Shown: positions 27,255 through 36,680 of the stretch, one piece after another
How positions within the stretch are numbered: the stretch's first letter is position 1
Layout of the letters: each line of letters begins with the position of its first letter
NCBI GenBank assembly: GCA_029960065.1
Contig: JASCOF010000001.1
Span: 434,001 to 498,000 of the forward strand
Origin: Flavobacteriaceae bacterium PS02336
GTDB taxonomy: Bacteria; Bacteroidota; Bacteroidia; Flavobacteriales; Flavobacteriaceae
DNA: 64,000 nt
Reading direction: 5' to 3'
The notes under the pieces: generated by a model
What the model was told of the DNA's origin: nothing
The model's database searches: none
Seen by the model: only the letters and a program-made list of their open reading frames with translations
Translations under genes and position numbers: made by a program

Positions 27255-28430
27255 ATGGAAACAACTTTTCTGAAATCAATCTTAGATAATGATTTCTATA
27301 AATTTACGATGCAGCATGCTGTAATTAAACTTTTTCCAAAAGCAAAAGTTCGCTACGGATTTATAAATAGAGGGAAACATGTTTTTCCAGAAGGATTTGC
27401 TGCTTTACTTAGAAATTCTGTAGATGCTTTGGCAGATCTTCGTTTAACAAAAGAAGAAAAAAATTATCTGTCTCATTATTGTCCCTATCTTGATCCAACT
27501 TATTTAGATTTTCTTCAAGGATATAGTTTTGATCCGTCAGAAGTACAGATTGTTCAGGAAGGTTCAGAAATTAAAGTTACTGTTGAAGGATTTTGGTATA
27601 GAACCATTTTATGGGAAGTCCCTTTAATGGCTTTGATTTCGGAACTGTTTTACAAATCAAATCATTTAATTCGTTTAAACGATGAAGCTGTAAAAAGCCT
27701 TACGAAAGAAAAAATCGATAATTACAATAAATTAGGAGTTTCTATCTTAGAATTTGGAACTAGAAGACGCCATTCTTATGATGTTCATGATTTAGTAAAT
27801 GAAACTTTACGAACATATGGCGGGCATAGTTTTATCGGTACCAGCAACGTGCATTTTGCGATGGTTAATAACCGAAGACCTTTGGGGACACATGCACATG
27901 AATGGTTTATGTTTCATGCAGCTCAATATGGTTTTAAAATGGCCAATTCGATAAGCCTTGAACATTGGACACAAGTTTATGGCGGTGATCTCGGAATTGC
28001 TTTAACGGATACTTATACTACAGAAATTTTCTTCAATCAATTTGATAAAAAATATTCCAAACTTTTTGACGGCGTACGACACGATAGCGGTGACCCAATT
28101 GAGTTTGCCCAAAAAGTAATTTCACATTATACTAAAATGGGAATCGATCCAAAATCGAAAGCCATTGTTTTTTCAGATTCCTTAAATTACGATAAAGTAA
28201 AAAAGATCGTCGACTTTTGTCAGGACAAAATAAAAATGTCATTCGGAATAGGAACGAATTTCACCAATGATGTTGGTCTTCAGGCCATGAATATGGTAAT
28301 CAAATTAACCGATACCAAGCCAGATAATTTGCATTGGCAGGGTGTCGTAAAACTTTCTGATGAAAAAAACAAAAATACGGGAATGCCTGAAATGATTGCT
28401 TTGGCGAAGGAAGTACTCGGGATCAAATAG
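27255..28430 (+). CDS. pncB: Nicotinate phosphoribosyltransferase
   Basis: A 391-residue enzyme that makes nicotinate mononucleotide from nicotinate and PRPP in NAD salvage. I chose the ATG at 27255, where the typical start METTFLKSILDNDFYKFTMQ begins. The in-frame ATG at 27216 would add 13 residues, and a promoter-like TATCTTAG lies just before and across it (27223-27230). Other signatures are YGFINRGKHVFP, EFGTRRRHSYDVHD, FIGTSNVHFA, PLGTHAHEWFMFHA (the active-site His region) and the late RHDSGDP loop. Probably monocistronic. Confidence 0.94.
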   Translation: METTFLKSILDNDFYKFTMQHAVIKLFPKAKVRYGFINRGKHVFPEGFAALLRNSVDALADLRLTKEEKNYLSHYCPYLDPTYLDFLQGYSFDPSEVQIVQEGSEIKVTVEGFWYRTILWEVPLMALISELFYKSNHLIRLNDEAVKSLTKEKIDNYNKLGVSILEFGTRRRHSYDVHDLVNETLRTYGGHSFIGTSNVHFAMVNNRRPLGTHAHEWFMFHAAQYGFKMANSISLEHWTQVYGGDLGIALTDTYTTEIFFNQFDKKYSKLFDGVRHDSGDPIEFAQKVISHYTKMGIDPKSKAIVFSDSLNYDKVKKIVDFCQDKIKMSFGIGTNFTNDVGLQAMNMVIKLTDTKPDNLHWQGVVKLSDEKNKNTGMPEMIALAKEVLGIK

Positions 28431-28593
28431 TATTTTTTTGCTGAAAAAGCAGTTTTTTTATAATTTTGGCGCCTGTTTTATTTTAAAATCAATTTAAATA
28501 GATTTTAAACTGTTATTATTCATAACAAAAAGAAAATACGCTTTCATTTTTTGTTAAGAAATGGTACATTAGCAAAAAATCCTAAATTCATAT

Positions 28594-30462
28594 ATGCTAG
28601 AGCAAAATCAATATACCGAAGATAATATTCGTTCGCTTGATTGGAAAGAACATATCCGTATGCGTCCGGGAATGTATATCGGAAAACTTGGAGACGGTTC
28701 TTCTCCGGATGATGGTATTTACATTCTATTAAAAGAGGTTTTAGACAACTGTATTGATGAGTTCGTAATGGGCTCTGGAAAAACTATTGAAGTGACTATC
28801 AAAGATAAAACGGTTTCAGTTCGTGATTACGGACGTGGAATTCCGTTAGGGAAAGTAGTTGATGTAGTTTCAAAAATGAATACAGGTGGAAAGTACGATT
28901 CTAAGGCTTTCCAAAAATCAGTTGGTTTGAATGGTGTCGGAACAAAAGCGGTAAATGCACTTTCCAACTATTTCCGTGTAGAATCTGTTCGTGATGATAA
29001 ACAAAAAGCAGCGGAGTTTTCTGCTGGAAATCTGGTTTTAGAAGAAGATGTAGTGGAAACCACCAAACGTAAAGGAACTAAAGTAACTTTTACGCCAGAT
29101 GAAACGATCTTTAAAAACTATAAATTCCGTTTAGAATATGTGATCAAAATGGTCAAAAACTATTGTTACTTGAACAATGGTTTAACTATTATTTTTAATG
29201 GAGAAAAATATTATTCAGAAAATGGACTTCGTGATTTATTAGAAGAAACAATCAGTGAAGAAGATTTAGAATATCCAATTATCCACTTAAAAGAGCATGA
29301 TATCGAAGTTGCGCTTACACACAGTAAAACGCAGTACAGCGAGGAGTATCACTCTTTTGTAAACGGTCAGAACACAACGCAGGGAGGAACACACTTAGCG
29401 GCCTATCGTGAAGCGGTTGTAAAAACAATTCGTGAGTTTTACAATAAAAATTTTGAAGCATCAGATGTTCGTAAATCGATTGTGAGTGCGATTAGTATTA
29501 AAGTAATGGAACCTGTTTTTGAGTCTCAGACCAAAACAAAATTAGGTTCTACCGATATGGGATCTGATGATGGAACACCAGCAGTTTCTGTTCGTACTTT
29601 CGTAAACGATTTTATCAAAACTAAGTTAGATAATTACCTGCATAAAAATCCAACAACTGCTGAAGCTTTATTACGCAAAATTCTTCAGGCAGAGCGTGAG
29701 CGTAAAGAATTATCAGGAATTAGAAAACTGGCGACAGATCGTGCTAAAAAAGCGAATCTTCACAATAAAAAATTGAGAGACTGCCGTGCGCATCTTCCAG
29801 ATACAAAAAATCCTAGAAACTTAGAAAGTACACTTTTTATTACCGAGGGAGATTCGGCTTCTGGATCGATTACAAAGTCACGCGACGTAAATACGCAAGC
29901 CGTTTTCAGTTTGCGTGGTAAACCTTTGAATTCATACGGAATGACTAAAAAAATCGTGTATGAAAATGAAGAATTCAATTTACTGCAAGCGGCATTGGAT
30001 ATCGAAGACGGTTTAGAAAAATTACGCTACAATAATATCGTAATCGCAACCGATGCCGATGTCGACGGAATGCACATTCGTTTGCTTTTAATTACTTTCT
30101 TTTTACAGTTTTTCCCAGAATTAATCAAAGAAGGGCATTTGTATATTTTACAGACACCGCTTTTCAGGGTTCGAAATAAAAAAGAAACTATTTACTGTTA
30201 TTCCGAAGAAGAAAGAAAAGACGCGATCGAAAAGCTAAAACCCAAACCAGAAATCACCCGATTTAAAGGTTTAGGGGAGATTTCGCCAGATGAGTTTAAA
30301 AACTTTATTGGAGATACAATCCGCCTTGATCCAGTTATGATGGATAAAAATACTTCTATCGAGCAATTGTTGTCTTTCTATATGGGGAAAAATACTCCGG
30401 ACAGACAAGAGTTTATTATTAAGAACTTGAAAGTAGAGATTGACGAGCTTGAAGAGGTTTAA
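28594..30462 (+). CDS. parE: DNA topoisomerase IV subunit B
   Basis: A 622-residue type IIA topoisomerase ATPase subunit. GHKL motifs are EVLDNCIDE (about 49-57), [11 protein letters not shown] (about 72-82) and [14 protein letters not shown] (about 110-123). The TOPRIM domain has EGDSASGS (about 416-423) and DADVDGMH (about 488-495). With subunit A it decatenates and relaxes DNA. The parC-type gene follows after a 44-codon ORF. The ParE rather than GyrB call rests on this pairing and on the short length (GyrB is usually longer). Confidence 0.9.
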   Translation: MLEQNQYTEDNIRSLDWKEHIRMRPGMYIGKLGDGSSPDDGIYILLKEVLDNCIDEFVMGSGKTIEVTIKDKTVSVRDYGRGIPLGKVVDVVSKMNTGGKYDSKAFQKSVGLNGVGTKAVNALSNYFRVESVRDDKQKAAEFSAGNLVLEEDVVETTKRKGTKVTFTPDETIFKNYKFRLEYVIKMVKNYCYLNNGLTIIFNGEKYYSENGLRDLLEETISEEDLEYPIIHLKEHDIEVALTHSKTQYSEEYHSFVNGQNTTQGGTHLAAYREAVVKTIREFYNKNFEASDVRKSIVSAISIKVMEPVFESQTKTKLGSTDMGSDDGTPAVSVRTFVNDFIKTKLDNYLHKNPTTAEALLRKILQAERERKELSGIRKLATDRAKKANLHNKKLRDCRAHLPDTKNPRNLESTLFITEGDSASGSITKSRDVNTQAVFSLRGKPLNSYGMTKKIVYENEEFNLLQAALDIEDGLEKLRYNNIVIATDADVDGMHIRLLLITFFLQFFPELIKEGHLYILQTPLFRVRNKKETIYCYSEEERKDAIEKLKPKPEITRFKGLGEISPDEFKNFIGDTIRLDPVMMDKNTSIEQLLSFYMGKNTPDRQEFIIKNLKVEIDELEEV

Positions 30463-30465
30463 GAG

Positions 30466-30600
30466 ATGGAAAAGAAAAAATTGATATATGCAGCAATTGT
30501 TTTTATTTTCAGTTTTGCTTTAACTTATACTTTAATAAAAATGTATAAAAATAGGCAAAGAAACGAAACCGAAACAATTGAGAAAATTAAGGATAAATAA
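30466..30600 (+). CDS. 44-residue single-pass membrane protein between parE and parC
   Basis: The ORF starts at ATG 30466, 3 nt after the parE stop, and ends at TAA 30600. The product begins MEKKKLIYAAIVFIF and has one membrane segment (about 6-24) followed by a basic, then mixed-charge tail ending IEKIKDK. The tight spacing to parE and the 22-nt gap to parC suggest co-transcription. No family is recognised. It could be a chance ORF, but the hydrophobic-then-charged layout and the good start context argue for a real gene. Confidence 0.6.
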   Translation: MEKKKLIYAAIVFIFSFALTYTLIKMYKNRQRNETETIEKIKDK

Positions 30601-30622
30601 AATAATATCGGAATCAAAATAA

Positions 30623-33343
30623 ATGAAAGACGAAGAAGACGATAACATAATTCCAAACGACGACGAGAATAATCAAGATGAAAACCTGATGGATGACAAT
30701 CAGGATGGAGATGACGATGATATTATCAGCGTAGATGCAAAGAATTTTGAAGGACAGCATTTTTACGAAAATCAAGAAGAAGAAGGAGAGGACGTTATTA
30801 CCAAAGTAACGGGAATGTACAAGGACTGGTTTTTGGATTATGCTTCTTACGTTATTCTGGAACGTGCAGTTCCTGCAATCGAGGACGGATTTAAACCGGT
30901 TCAGCGTCGTATTATGCACTCTTTAAAAGAGCTGGATGATGGTCGTTATAATAAAGTTGCCAATGTTGTGGGTCACACCATGCAGTATCACCCACACGGA
31001 GATGCGAGTATTGGTGATGCAATGGTACAAATTGGTCAAAAAGATTTATTGATTGACTGCCAGGGAAACTGGGGAAATATCTTAACAGGTGATGGAGCAG
31101 CAGCTTCGCGTTATATAGAAGCACGTTTATCTAAATTTGCCTTGGAGGTATTATATTCTCCAAAGATTACAGACTGGGGAGTTTCTTATGACGGTCGTCG
31201 TGCAGAACCAAATAACCTTCCAGTGAAATTTCCGTTGCTTTTAGCACAGGGAGCAGAAGGGATTGCGGTTGGACTTTCTACAAAAGTTTTGCCTCACAAC
31301 TTCAATGAATTAATTGATGCTTCGATTAAGATTTTAAAAGGAAAAGCTTTTACGCTTTATCCAGACTTTATGACAGCAGGTATTGCCGACGTTTCGAATT
31401 ATAACGACGGTATGCGTGGCGGACGTGTACGTGTACGCGCTAAAATTTCGCAGTTAGACAAAAATACATTAGTGATTACCCAGATTCCGTTTTCGACTAA
31501 TACTTCGAGTTTAATTGACAGTATTTTGAAAGCCAATGAAAAAGGTAAAATCAAAATCAAAAAAATTGAAGACAACACTGCGGCCGATGTTGAGATTTTA
31601 ATTCATCTTTTCCCGGGCGTTTCTCCAGATAAAACAATCGATGCTTTATTTGCTTTTACGGCCTGCGAAACTTCTGTTGCACCTTTAGGATGTGTTATTG
31701 AAGATAACAAACCGCTGTTTATCGGAGTTTCTGAAATGTTGAAAATCTCCACACACAGAACGGTTGATTTACTTCGTCAGGAATTAGAGATTCAGTTAGA
31801 AGAATTAAAAAATAAGTGGCATTTCTCTACTTTAGAAAAAATCTTCATTCGTGAAGAAATGTATATTGACTTCAAATTATACGGAGACAGAGAATCACTT
31901 TACAAATATTTATACGATCGTTTTGAGCCTTTCAAAAAGTCATTCGTCAGAGAAATCAACGACGACGATTTACAGCGTTTGACTCAAATTCCGATGATTC
32001 GTATCACACGTTTCGATTCTGATAAGGCCGATGATTTAATCGCTAAGTTAGAAGATGAGATGAAAGAAGTAGAGCATAATTTGGAGCATTTAACAGATTT
32101 TGCAATTGCTTATTTTACCAAATTAAAAGAGAAATACGGAAAAGGACGCGAGCGTCAGACAGAACTTCGTGTTTTTGATAACGTTGAAGCTACAAAAGTA
32201 GTTTTACGTAACACAAAGCTTTACGTAAACCGTGAAGAAGGTTTTGTAGGAACGAGTTTAAAGAAAGATGAATACGTTGGTGATTGTTCTGATATTGATG
32301 ATGTTATCGTGTTTTTACGAGATGGGACATTGATGATAACCAAAGTCGACGCCAAAACCTTTATTGGAAAAGACATTATACACGTTGCAGTTTTTGATAA
32401 AAACGATAAACGTACCATTTATAACATGATGTACCGTGATGGTAAATCAGGACCGTCTTATATAAAACGTTTCAATGTTACAGGAGTAACCCGTGATAAA
32501 GCTTATGATTTAACAAATGGTACAAACGGTTCTCAGGTGGTTTATTTTTCACACAATCCAAATGGAGAAGCTGAGGTTGTTACCATATTATTGCGTCAGG
32601 TTGGAACAATTAAGAAACTAAAATTCGATATTGATTTTGCTAAACTAGCGATTAAAGGACGTGGTTCTAAAGGAAATTTGGTAACCAAATATCCAATCAA
32701 GAAGATCGAATTAAAAGAAAAAGGAATTTCGACTTTGCTTCCAAGAAAAGTTTGGTTTGATGATACTGTAAAACGCTTGAATGTTGATGCAAGAGGAGAA
32801 TTATTAGGAGAGTTTAAACCAACTGATAAAATTTTAATAATTAGTCAGTCAGGAAAATTAAAAGTAATTATTCCAGAATTGTCCACTCATTTTGAGGAAG
32901 ATATGATAGTGTTGGAAAAATGGAAACCTAAGAAACCGATATCTGCAATTTATTATGATGGCGAAAAAGAGCGTTATTTCTTAAAACGTTTCCTTGTTGA
33001 AAATGAAGGTAAAGAGGAAAGCTTTATTACAGATCACCCAAATTCGCAGTTAGAAATTGTCTCGACAGATTATCGCCCGGTTGCACAATTGGTTTTTGCT
33101 AAAATAAAAGGAGTTCAAAAAGACGATTTGCATATAGATGTTGAAGACTTTATAGCCGTAAAAGGTTTCAAAGCTTTAGGAAATCAATTGACAACAGATA
33201 AACTAAAACAGGTAAACTTATTAGAACCACTTCCGTATGAAGAACCGGTTGAAGAAGTTCCAGAGAAACCAGAAATATCAGAAGATGATCCTGTTGAAAC
33301 AGAATTAGACGATGATGGGCAGATTGGGTTAGTTTTAGAATAG
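30623..33343 (+). CDS. parC: DNA topoisomerase IV subunit A
   Basis: A 906-residue breakage-reunion subunit. Residues 1-58 are an extremely acidic extension (Asp/Glu/Asn-rich). The catalytic core starts about residue 60 (VTGMYKDWFLDYASYV). The active-site tyrosine is Tyr164 in ASRYIEARL, and the drug-contact region reads HPHGDASIGDAM (122-133). The C-terminal beta-pinwheel (about 550-840) lacks an obvious full GyrA-box, which favours ParC. A second acidic tail (about 868-906, EEPVEEVPEKPE) ends the protein. It works with the upstream ParE. A strong terminator follows. Confidence 0.9.
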   Translation: MKDEEDDNIIPNDDENNQDENLMDDNQDGDDDDIISVDAKNFEGQHFYENQEEEGEDVITKVTGMYKDWFLDYASYVILERAVPAIEDGFKPVQRRIMHSLKELDDGRYNKVANVVGHTMQYHPHGDASIGDAMVQIGQKDLLIDCQGNWGNILTGDGAAASRYIEARLSKFALEVLYSPKITDWGVSYDGRRAEPNNLPVKFPLLLAQGAEGIAVGLSTKVLPHNFNELIDASIKILKGKAFTLYPDFMTAGIADVSNYNDGMRGGRVRVRAKISQLDKNTLVITQIPFSTNTSSLIDSILKANEKGKIKIKKIEDNTAADVEILIHLFPGVSPDKTIDALFAFTACETSVAPLGCVIEDNKPLFIGVSEMLKISTHRTVDLLRQELEIQLEELKNKWHFSTLEKIFIREEMYIDFKLYGDRESLYKYLYDRFEPFKKSFVREINDDDLQRLTQIPMIRITRFDSDKADDLIAKLEDEMKEVEHNLEHLTDFAIAYFTKLKEKYGKGRERQTELRVFDNVEATKVVLRNTKLYVNREEGFVGTSLKKDEYVGDCSDIDDVIVFLRDGTLMITKVDAKTFIGKDIIHVAVFDKNDKRTIYNMMYRDGKSGPSYIKRFNVTGVTRDKAYDLTNGTNGSQVVYFSHNPNGEAEVVTILLRQVGTIKKLKFDIDFAKLAIKGRGSKGNLVTKYPIKKIELKEKGISTLLPRKVWFDDTVKRLNVDARGELLGEFKPTDKILIISQSGKLKVIIPELSTHFEEDMIVLEKWKPKKPISAIYYDGEKERYFLKRFLVENEGKEESFITDHPNSQLEIVSTDYRPVAQLVFAKIKGVQKDDLHIDVEDFIAVKGFKALGNQLTTDKLKQVNLLEPLPYEEPVEEVPEKPEISEDDPVETELDDDGQIGLVLE

Positions 33344-33350
33344 AAAATTG

Positions 33351-33384
33351 AAAAACGCTAAGAATTATTTCTTAGCGTTTTTTT
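33351..33384. terminator. Terminator after parC
   Basis: AAAAACGCTAAG pairs with CTTAGCGTTTTT across 8 nt. Being A/T-flanked on both sides, it also serves the convergent clpV remnant. Confidence 0.88.
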
Positions 33385-33390
33385 ATGATA

Positions 33391-34060
33391 TTATAAATTT
33401 AAATTTTCAAGTAATGTGGGAACATTTGTTTTAATCCATTTTACATCGTTATTCTGAATATGGACAGAAATACTGTCTCCATCTTTAACTTCTCCAGAAA
33501 TTATTTTTTTTGCTAGAGGTCTTCTTAAATGCGTTCTAATTATATTTTTAATAGGTCTTGCACCATATTTCGCATTGTAACCATTTTCGGCAAGATAAAG
33601 TTTCGTTTCGATCGGAATTTCGACTTGAATATTGATGTTTTTCAATAAATCCATGAACTCTTTTTTAAGATGGATTTCAAATATTTTCAATGCATTTTCT
33701 TTGCTGATAGGTGCAAAAGGTACAATCTCTGTTAAACGTCCCAAAAATTCAGGCCTGAAATAATTTGCCATAATTTCCATTAAAGAACTTGAAGCAGGAA
33801 TTTGTCCATTATTAAAACTCTCAACAATATGGTCAGATCCAATATTAGACGTAAAAAGTATAATTGCATTAGAAAAATCACCTTCTTTTCCTAAACGGTC
33901 ATGTAATTTTCCTTCGTCCATAATCTGCAGAAAAACATCAAAAACAGATGGATGCGCTTTTTCAATTTCATCAAACAGAACTATAGAATAGGGCTTTTGC
34001 CTTATCTTATTTACTAGCAAACCGCCTTCTTCGTAACCAACATATCCAGGAGGCGCACCG
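33391..34060 (-). pseudogene. clpV: 3' fragment of type VI secretion ATPase ClpV (TssH)
   Basis: Only the last 223 codons of a ClpB/ClpV-type AAA+ ATPase remain. The frame stays recognisable upstream to about 34059 with GAPPGYVGYEEGG, the pore-loop segment of the second ATPase domain. At 34060 the expected preceding residues (normally RLI) are replaced by unrelated ones. Walker B is VLFDEIEKAHP, sensor 1 FTSNIGSD, and the arginine-finger region FRPEFLGRL. The middle segment EGKLHDRLGKEGDFSNA fits the Bacteroidota T6SS ClpV better than ClpB. Walker A and the N-terminal half are missing, so it cannot be functional. It ends next to the parC terminator and is head-to-head with the tssF remnant. 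Confidence 0.82.
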
Positions 34061-34766
34061 TGGAGGAGTTTCTAGATTTGATTCCCGAAGTGCTTCTGAA
34101 TTATTACAGAATGTACTGGATTTATTGAAAGACGAAAGTTCCTCTTTTGCAGGTTTAGGTAAGGATTTTATGAATAGCTCTCTGGTAGAAATTAACCAAT
34201 TATTAGCTTCAGTAGAACAGCAGGCAAAGGAAAGCAGTTTTACTAAAAATAATGATCCTTACTTAATGATTAAACCGACGGCAGAAGATTCGGCTGCAAA
34301 ATCATTTACTATTAGTTATTGGTCAACTTGTGCCGAAGAAGGAAATGATATTAAAGCTGGAACTGTACTAGAATCTAAAGATGATTTATTTTTTATTGGC
34401 AAAATGGTTACATTAATGACTAATACAGTTGGCGGTTTAAACAAACAAAATAATAAAGACCGAATTCTTGCCTACAGAAATGCATTATTAACAAGAGGCA
34501 GAATTGTAACTTTTGCCGATATTAAAGCTTTTGGATTTAGTCATTTTAAAAGTTCAGTAGAAGATATTAAAATCGAAAAAGGCACCCGAAAAGAAATCTC
34601 AGTAAAAGCAGGTTTTAGCCGAACGGTTGATATCTACATCAAGACAAACGCTGAAGAAAAACAACATTTGTCAGATTCAGAATGGAGCTATTTATGTGAA
34701 AGCTTCATGAAGAATCTGAAAAGCAGGTCTTCAAATGTGTTCCCGTATCGTATGTTTGTTGATTAA
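34061..34766 (+). pseudogene. tssF: 3' fragment of type VI secretion baseplate protein TssF
   Basis: About 234 codons of open frame remain, starting in mid-protein with GGVSRFDSRSASELLQNV and no credible start. A TTG at 34125 is only a codon inside the frame. The C-terminal part (ISYWSTCAEEGNDIKAGT, LMTNTVGG, AYRNALLTRGRIVTFADIKAF, SRTVDIYI, then the end NVFPYRMFV) matches my recollection of the Bacteroidota TssF family. The gene has lost its 5' half at the same point where clpV lost its own. A terminator follows 3 nt after the stop. Likely non-functional. Confidence 0.72.
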
Positions 34767-34769
34767 ATT

Positions 34770-34803
34770 AAAAAACGCCGAAAAATTACTTTTCGGCGTT
34801 TTT
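34770..34803. terminator. Terminator after the tssF remnant
   Basis: AAAAAACGCCGAAAA pairs with TTTTCGGCGTTTTT across TTAC. It also faces the convergent peroxidase gene. Confidence 0.88.
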
Positions 34804-34828
34804 GTTTAATTGAGGTTTTATTTTGGTT

Positions 34829-36613
34829 TTACTGGTATTTCTTATCGGTAAGTGTTTTCATAAAAGCAACAAGAGACTGTTCTTCTTTTACAGTTAAATT
34901 TAGTTTGTCGAAAGGAAGCGTTTGATTTTCGACTTTATAACCTAAACCTTGTCCACCGCCTTTATTGTAAAAAGAAACTACCTCTTCAAGGGTTTTAAAA
35001 ACTCCGTTATGCATGTAAGGAGCTGTAACGGCTGAATTTCTTACTGTTGGAGTTTTGAAAGCACCAACCAATTGAGGCATTTGATTGTATAAATAGCGTC
35101 CTTTATCAGGACTTAATTTTTTTCCCGAAGCTTCATTTGGAGTTCCAATAACTTCATGTTCCGTTTTAAAATAACTTGGAGGAACTGTTCCGTTAAACAA
35201 AGGCGTAAAATGGCAGGTGGCACATTTTGCTTTTCCCATAAAAAGGTTCATTCCTTCAATTTCCTGATTGTTAAGAGCATTTTTGTTTCCTCTCATATAT
35301 GAATCAAATCTAGAATCAAAAGAGTTTAATGAGCGGACATAACTCGCAATAGCATTTTGAATCTGCCAAGGTTCAGGTTTTGAAGTTTTTGGATAAGCCT
35401 TTTTGAAAAGATTGATATAATCTTTGTCTAAAAGAATTTTAGCATGAATATTTTCCATTGAACCATGCATTTCATCTTTATTCTGAATCACATCCACACT
35501 TTGTTTTTCTAGATCTAACTGACGCATATCCCAAAACTGCGCATTTTGTAAAGAAGCGTAGGTTAGAGTAGGAGTGTTTCGAGGTAAATTTATTCCCGTT
35601 AACGAAACATTTGTTTTTAGACCGTCTGTAAAAGCTTTTTCAGGATTATGGCAAGTTGCACAGCTTCGATCGTTGTTTTTTGAAAGACTTTTGTCATAAA
35701 ACAATTTCTCTCCTAAAATGGCTTTATCTTTAGTAAAATTATATTCTTTAGAAAGTACAAAGGCATTTACATCAAAAGCATCTTGATCAAATAAAGTTTC
35801 GATAGTTGGTTTTAATGGACTGCCCCTCTTTACATTTTTTATATTTTGTTCTTTTTGAAAAGCCTTCAGTTTTTTTGAAATCGGATTCAGATAGTCACTT
35901 ATAAAAACAGCACGGTTGAACGCATTAAAGTTGTCGTTTTCTTTACAATAATTTTGCGCCTTCTTTGTCAGATTTTTTAGTTCGCTCAAGGATTTATTGT
36001 CTGAATTAATTTTTTGAAGAGTTTCAGGAATTGAGATTAAACTTTCTCCAGCTTCCAAAATAGATGATTGCAAAATCGGGCTGTCAAAACCTGTAATTCC
36101 GAGAGCAATAACTCTGAATATATTTTGCTGAAGAGCATCTAACACATAATCATCACTAATGGTTATAACTTCAAAAGTACTTTTCAGCTGTTTTATATTC
36201 GATTGAAAAATATTCAATTCTCTCGTTAAATCTTCTTTGCTTTCAGGATTATATTCAGGATAAATCATTTCTTCCATAACCTGAAAACCATGCGGTTCAA
36301 AAGACCTGTTTTCTTCCAATTCCATTTCATCAAGAGCAGGACCATTCATAAATCTACCCGTTTCCGGAATAAAGTATTCAACAGCCCATTCTACCTTTTT
36401 GTAAACCAGACGTGACTTTTTAAATTGTTCTACAATTTCTTTTGATGAAGAATTACTGGTTACAAGCTTTTGGAATTCTGTAATTTCATTACTCAGTTTA
36501 CTTAAAGAAACAAGTAATTCTTGTTTAACTGTAGGTTGTGGTACTTCACTTTTTTTACATGAAAAGAAAAAACAAACTAGTAAGATCAGAGAAATAAAGT
36601 GCTTTAATTTCAT
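34829..36613 (-). CDS. Lipoprotein dihaem cytochrome c peroxidase with N-terminal imelysin-like domain
   Basis: 594 residues from the ATG at 36613; the in-frame codons upstream would bury the signal peptide. The lipoprotein cysteine is in CFFFSCKKSE (Cys19). Residues about 30-265 are helical and include PHGFQVMEEMIYPE, resembling the imelysin/EfeO-type iron-binding fold. Residues about 280-594 are a CcpA/MauG-type dihaem peroxidase with CATCH motifs at 318-322 and 464-468, plus FKTPTVRNSAVTAPYMHNG near 535. It probably reduces peroxide or oxidises a partner protein in the periplasm. It lies 67 nt downstream of the PhoX-like gene, with a hairpin between, so co-expression at different levels is plausible. 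Confidence 0.85.
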   Translation of the reverse strand: MKLKHFISLILLVCFFFSCKKSEVPQPTVKQELLVSLSKLSNEITEFQKLVTSNSSSKEIVEQFKKSRLVYKKVEWAVEYFIPETGRFMNGPALDEMELEENRSFEPHGFQVMEEMIYPEYNPESKEDLTRELNIFQSNIKQLKSTFEVITISDDYVLDALQQNIFRVIALGITGFDSPILQSSILEAGESLISIPETLQKINSDNKSLSELKNLTKKAQNYCKENDNFNAFNRAVFISDYLNPISKKLKAFQKEQNIKNVKRGSPLKPTIETLFDQDAFDVNAFVLSKEYNFTKDKAILGEKLFYDKSLSKNNDRSCATCHNPEKAFTDGLKTNVSLTGINLPRNTPTLTYASLQNAQFWDMRQLDLEKQSVDVIQNKDEMHGSMENIHAKILLDKDYINLFKKAYPKTSKPEPWQIQNAIASYVRSLNSFDSRFDSYMRGNKNALNNQEIEGMNLFMGKAKCATCHFTPLFNGTVPPSYFKTEHEVIGTPNEASGKKLSPDKGRYLYNQMPQLVGAFKTPTVRNSAVTAPYMHNGVFKTLEEVVSFYNKGGGQGLGYKVENQTLPFDKLNLTVKEEQSLVAFMKTLTDKKYQ

Positions 36614-36630
36614 AATATTATTGTAATAGA

Positions 36631-36658
36631 ACAACCCTTATCGTAAAATAAGGGTTGT
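36631..36658 (-). promoter_or_regulatory. Intercistronic hairpin
   Basis: ACAACCCTTAT pairs perfectly with ATAAGGGTTGT around a 6-nt loop and has no T-tract. It sits between the PhoX-like gene and the peroxidase gene and may stabilise or trim the upstream mRNA. Confidence 0.6.
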
Positions 36659-36680
36659 CAATAGATTTTGGTAGAAATTA

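Noticed and set aside
28431..28593. Riboswitch or terminator between pncB and parE
   Set aside because: Only a weak TGCTGAAAAAGCAG stem with T-tract near 28438-28458; no conserved aptamer features.
34125..34766. Intact short gene starting at TTG 34125
   Set aside because: The frame is open and protein-like upstream to 34062 (GGVSRFDSRSASELL), so the TTG is internal and the gene is a 5'-truncated remnant.
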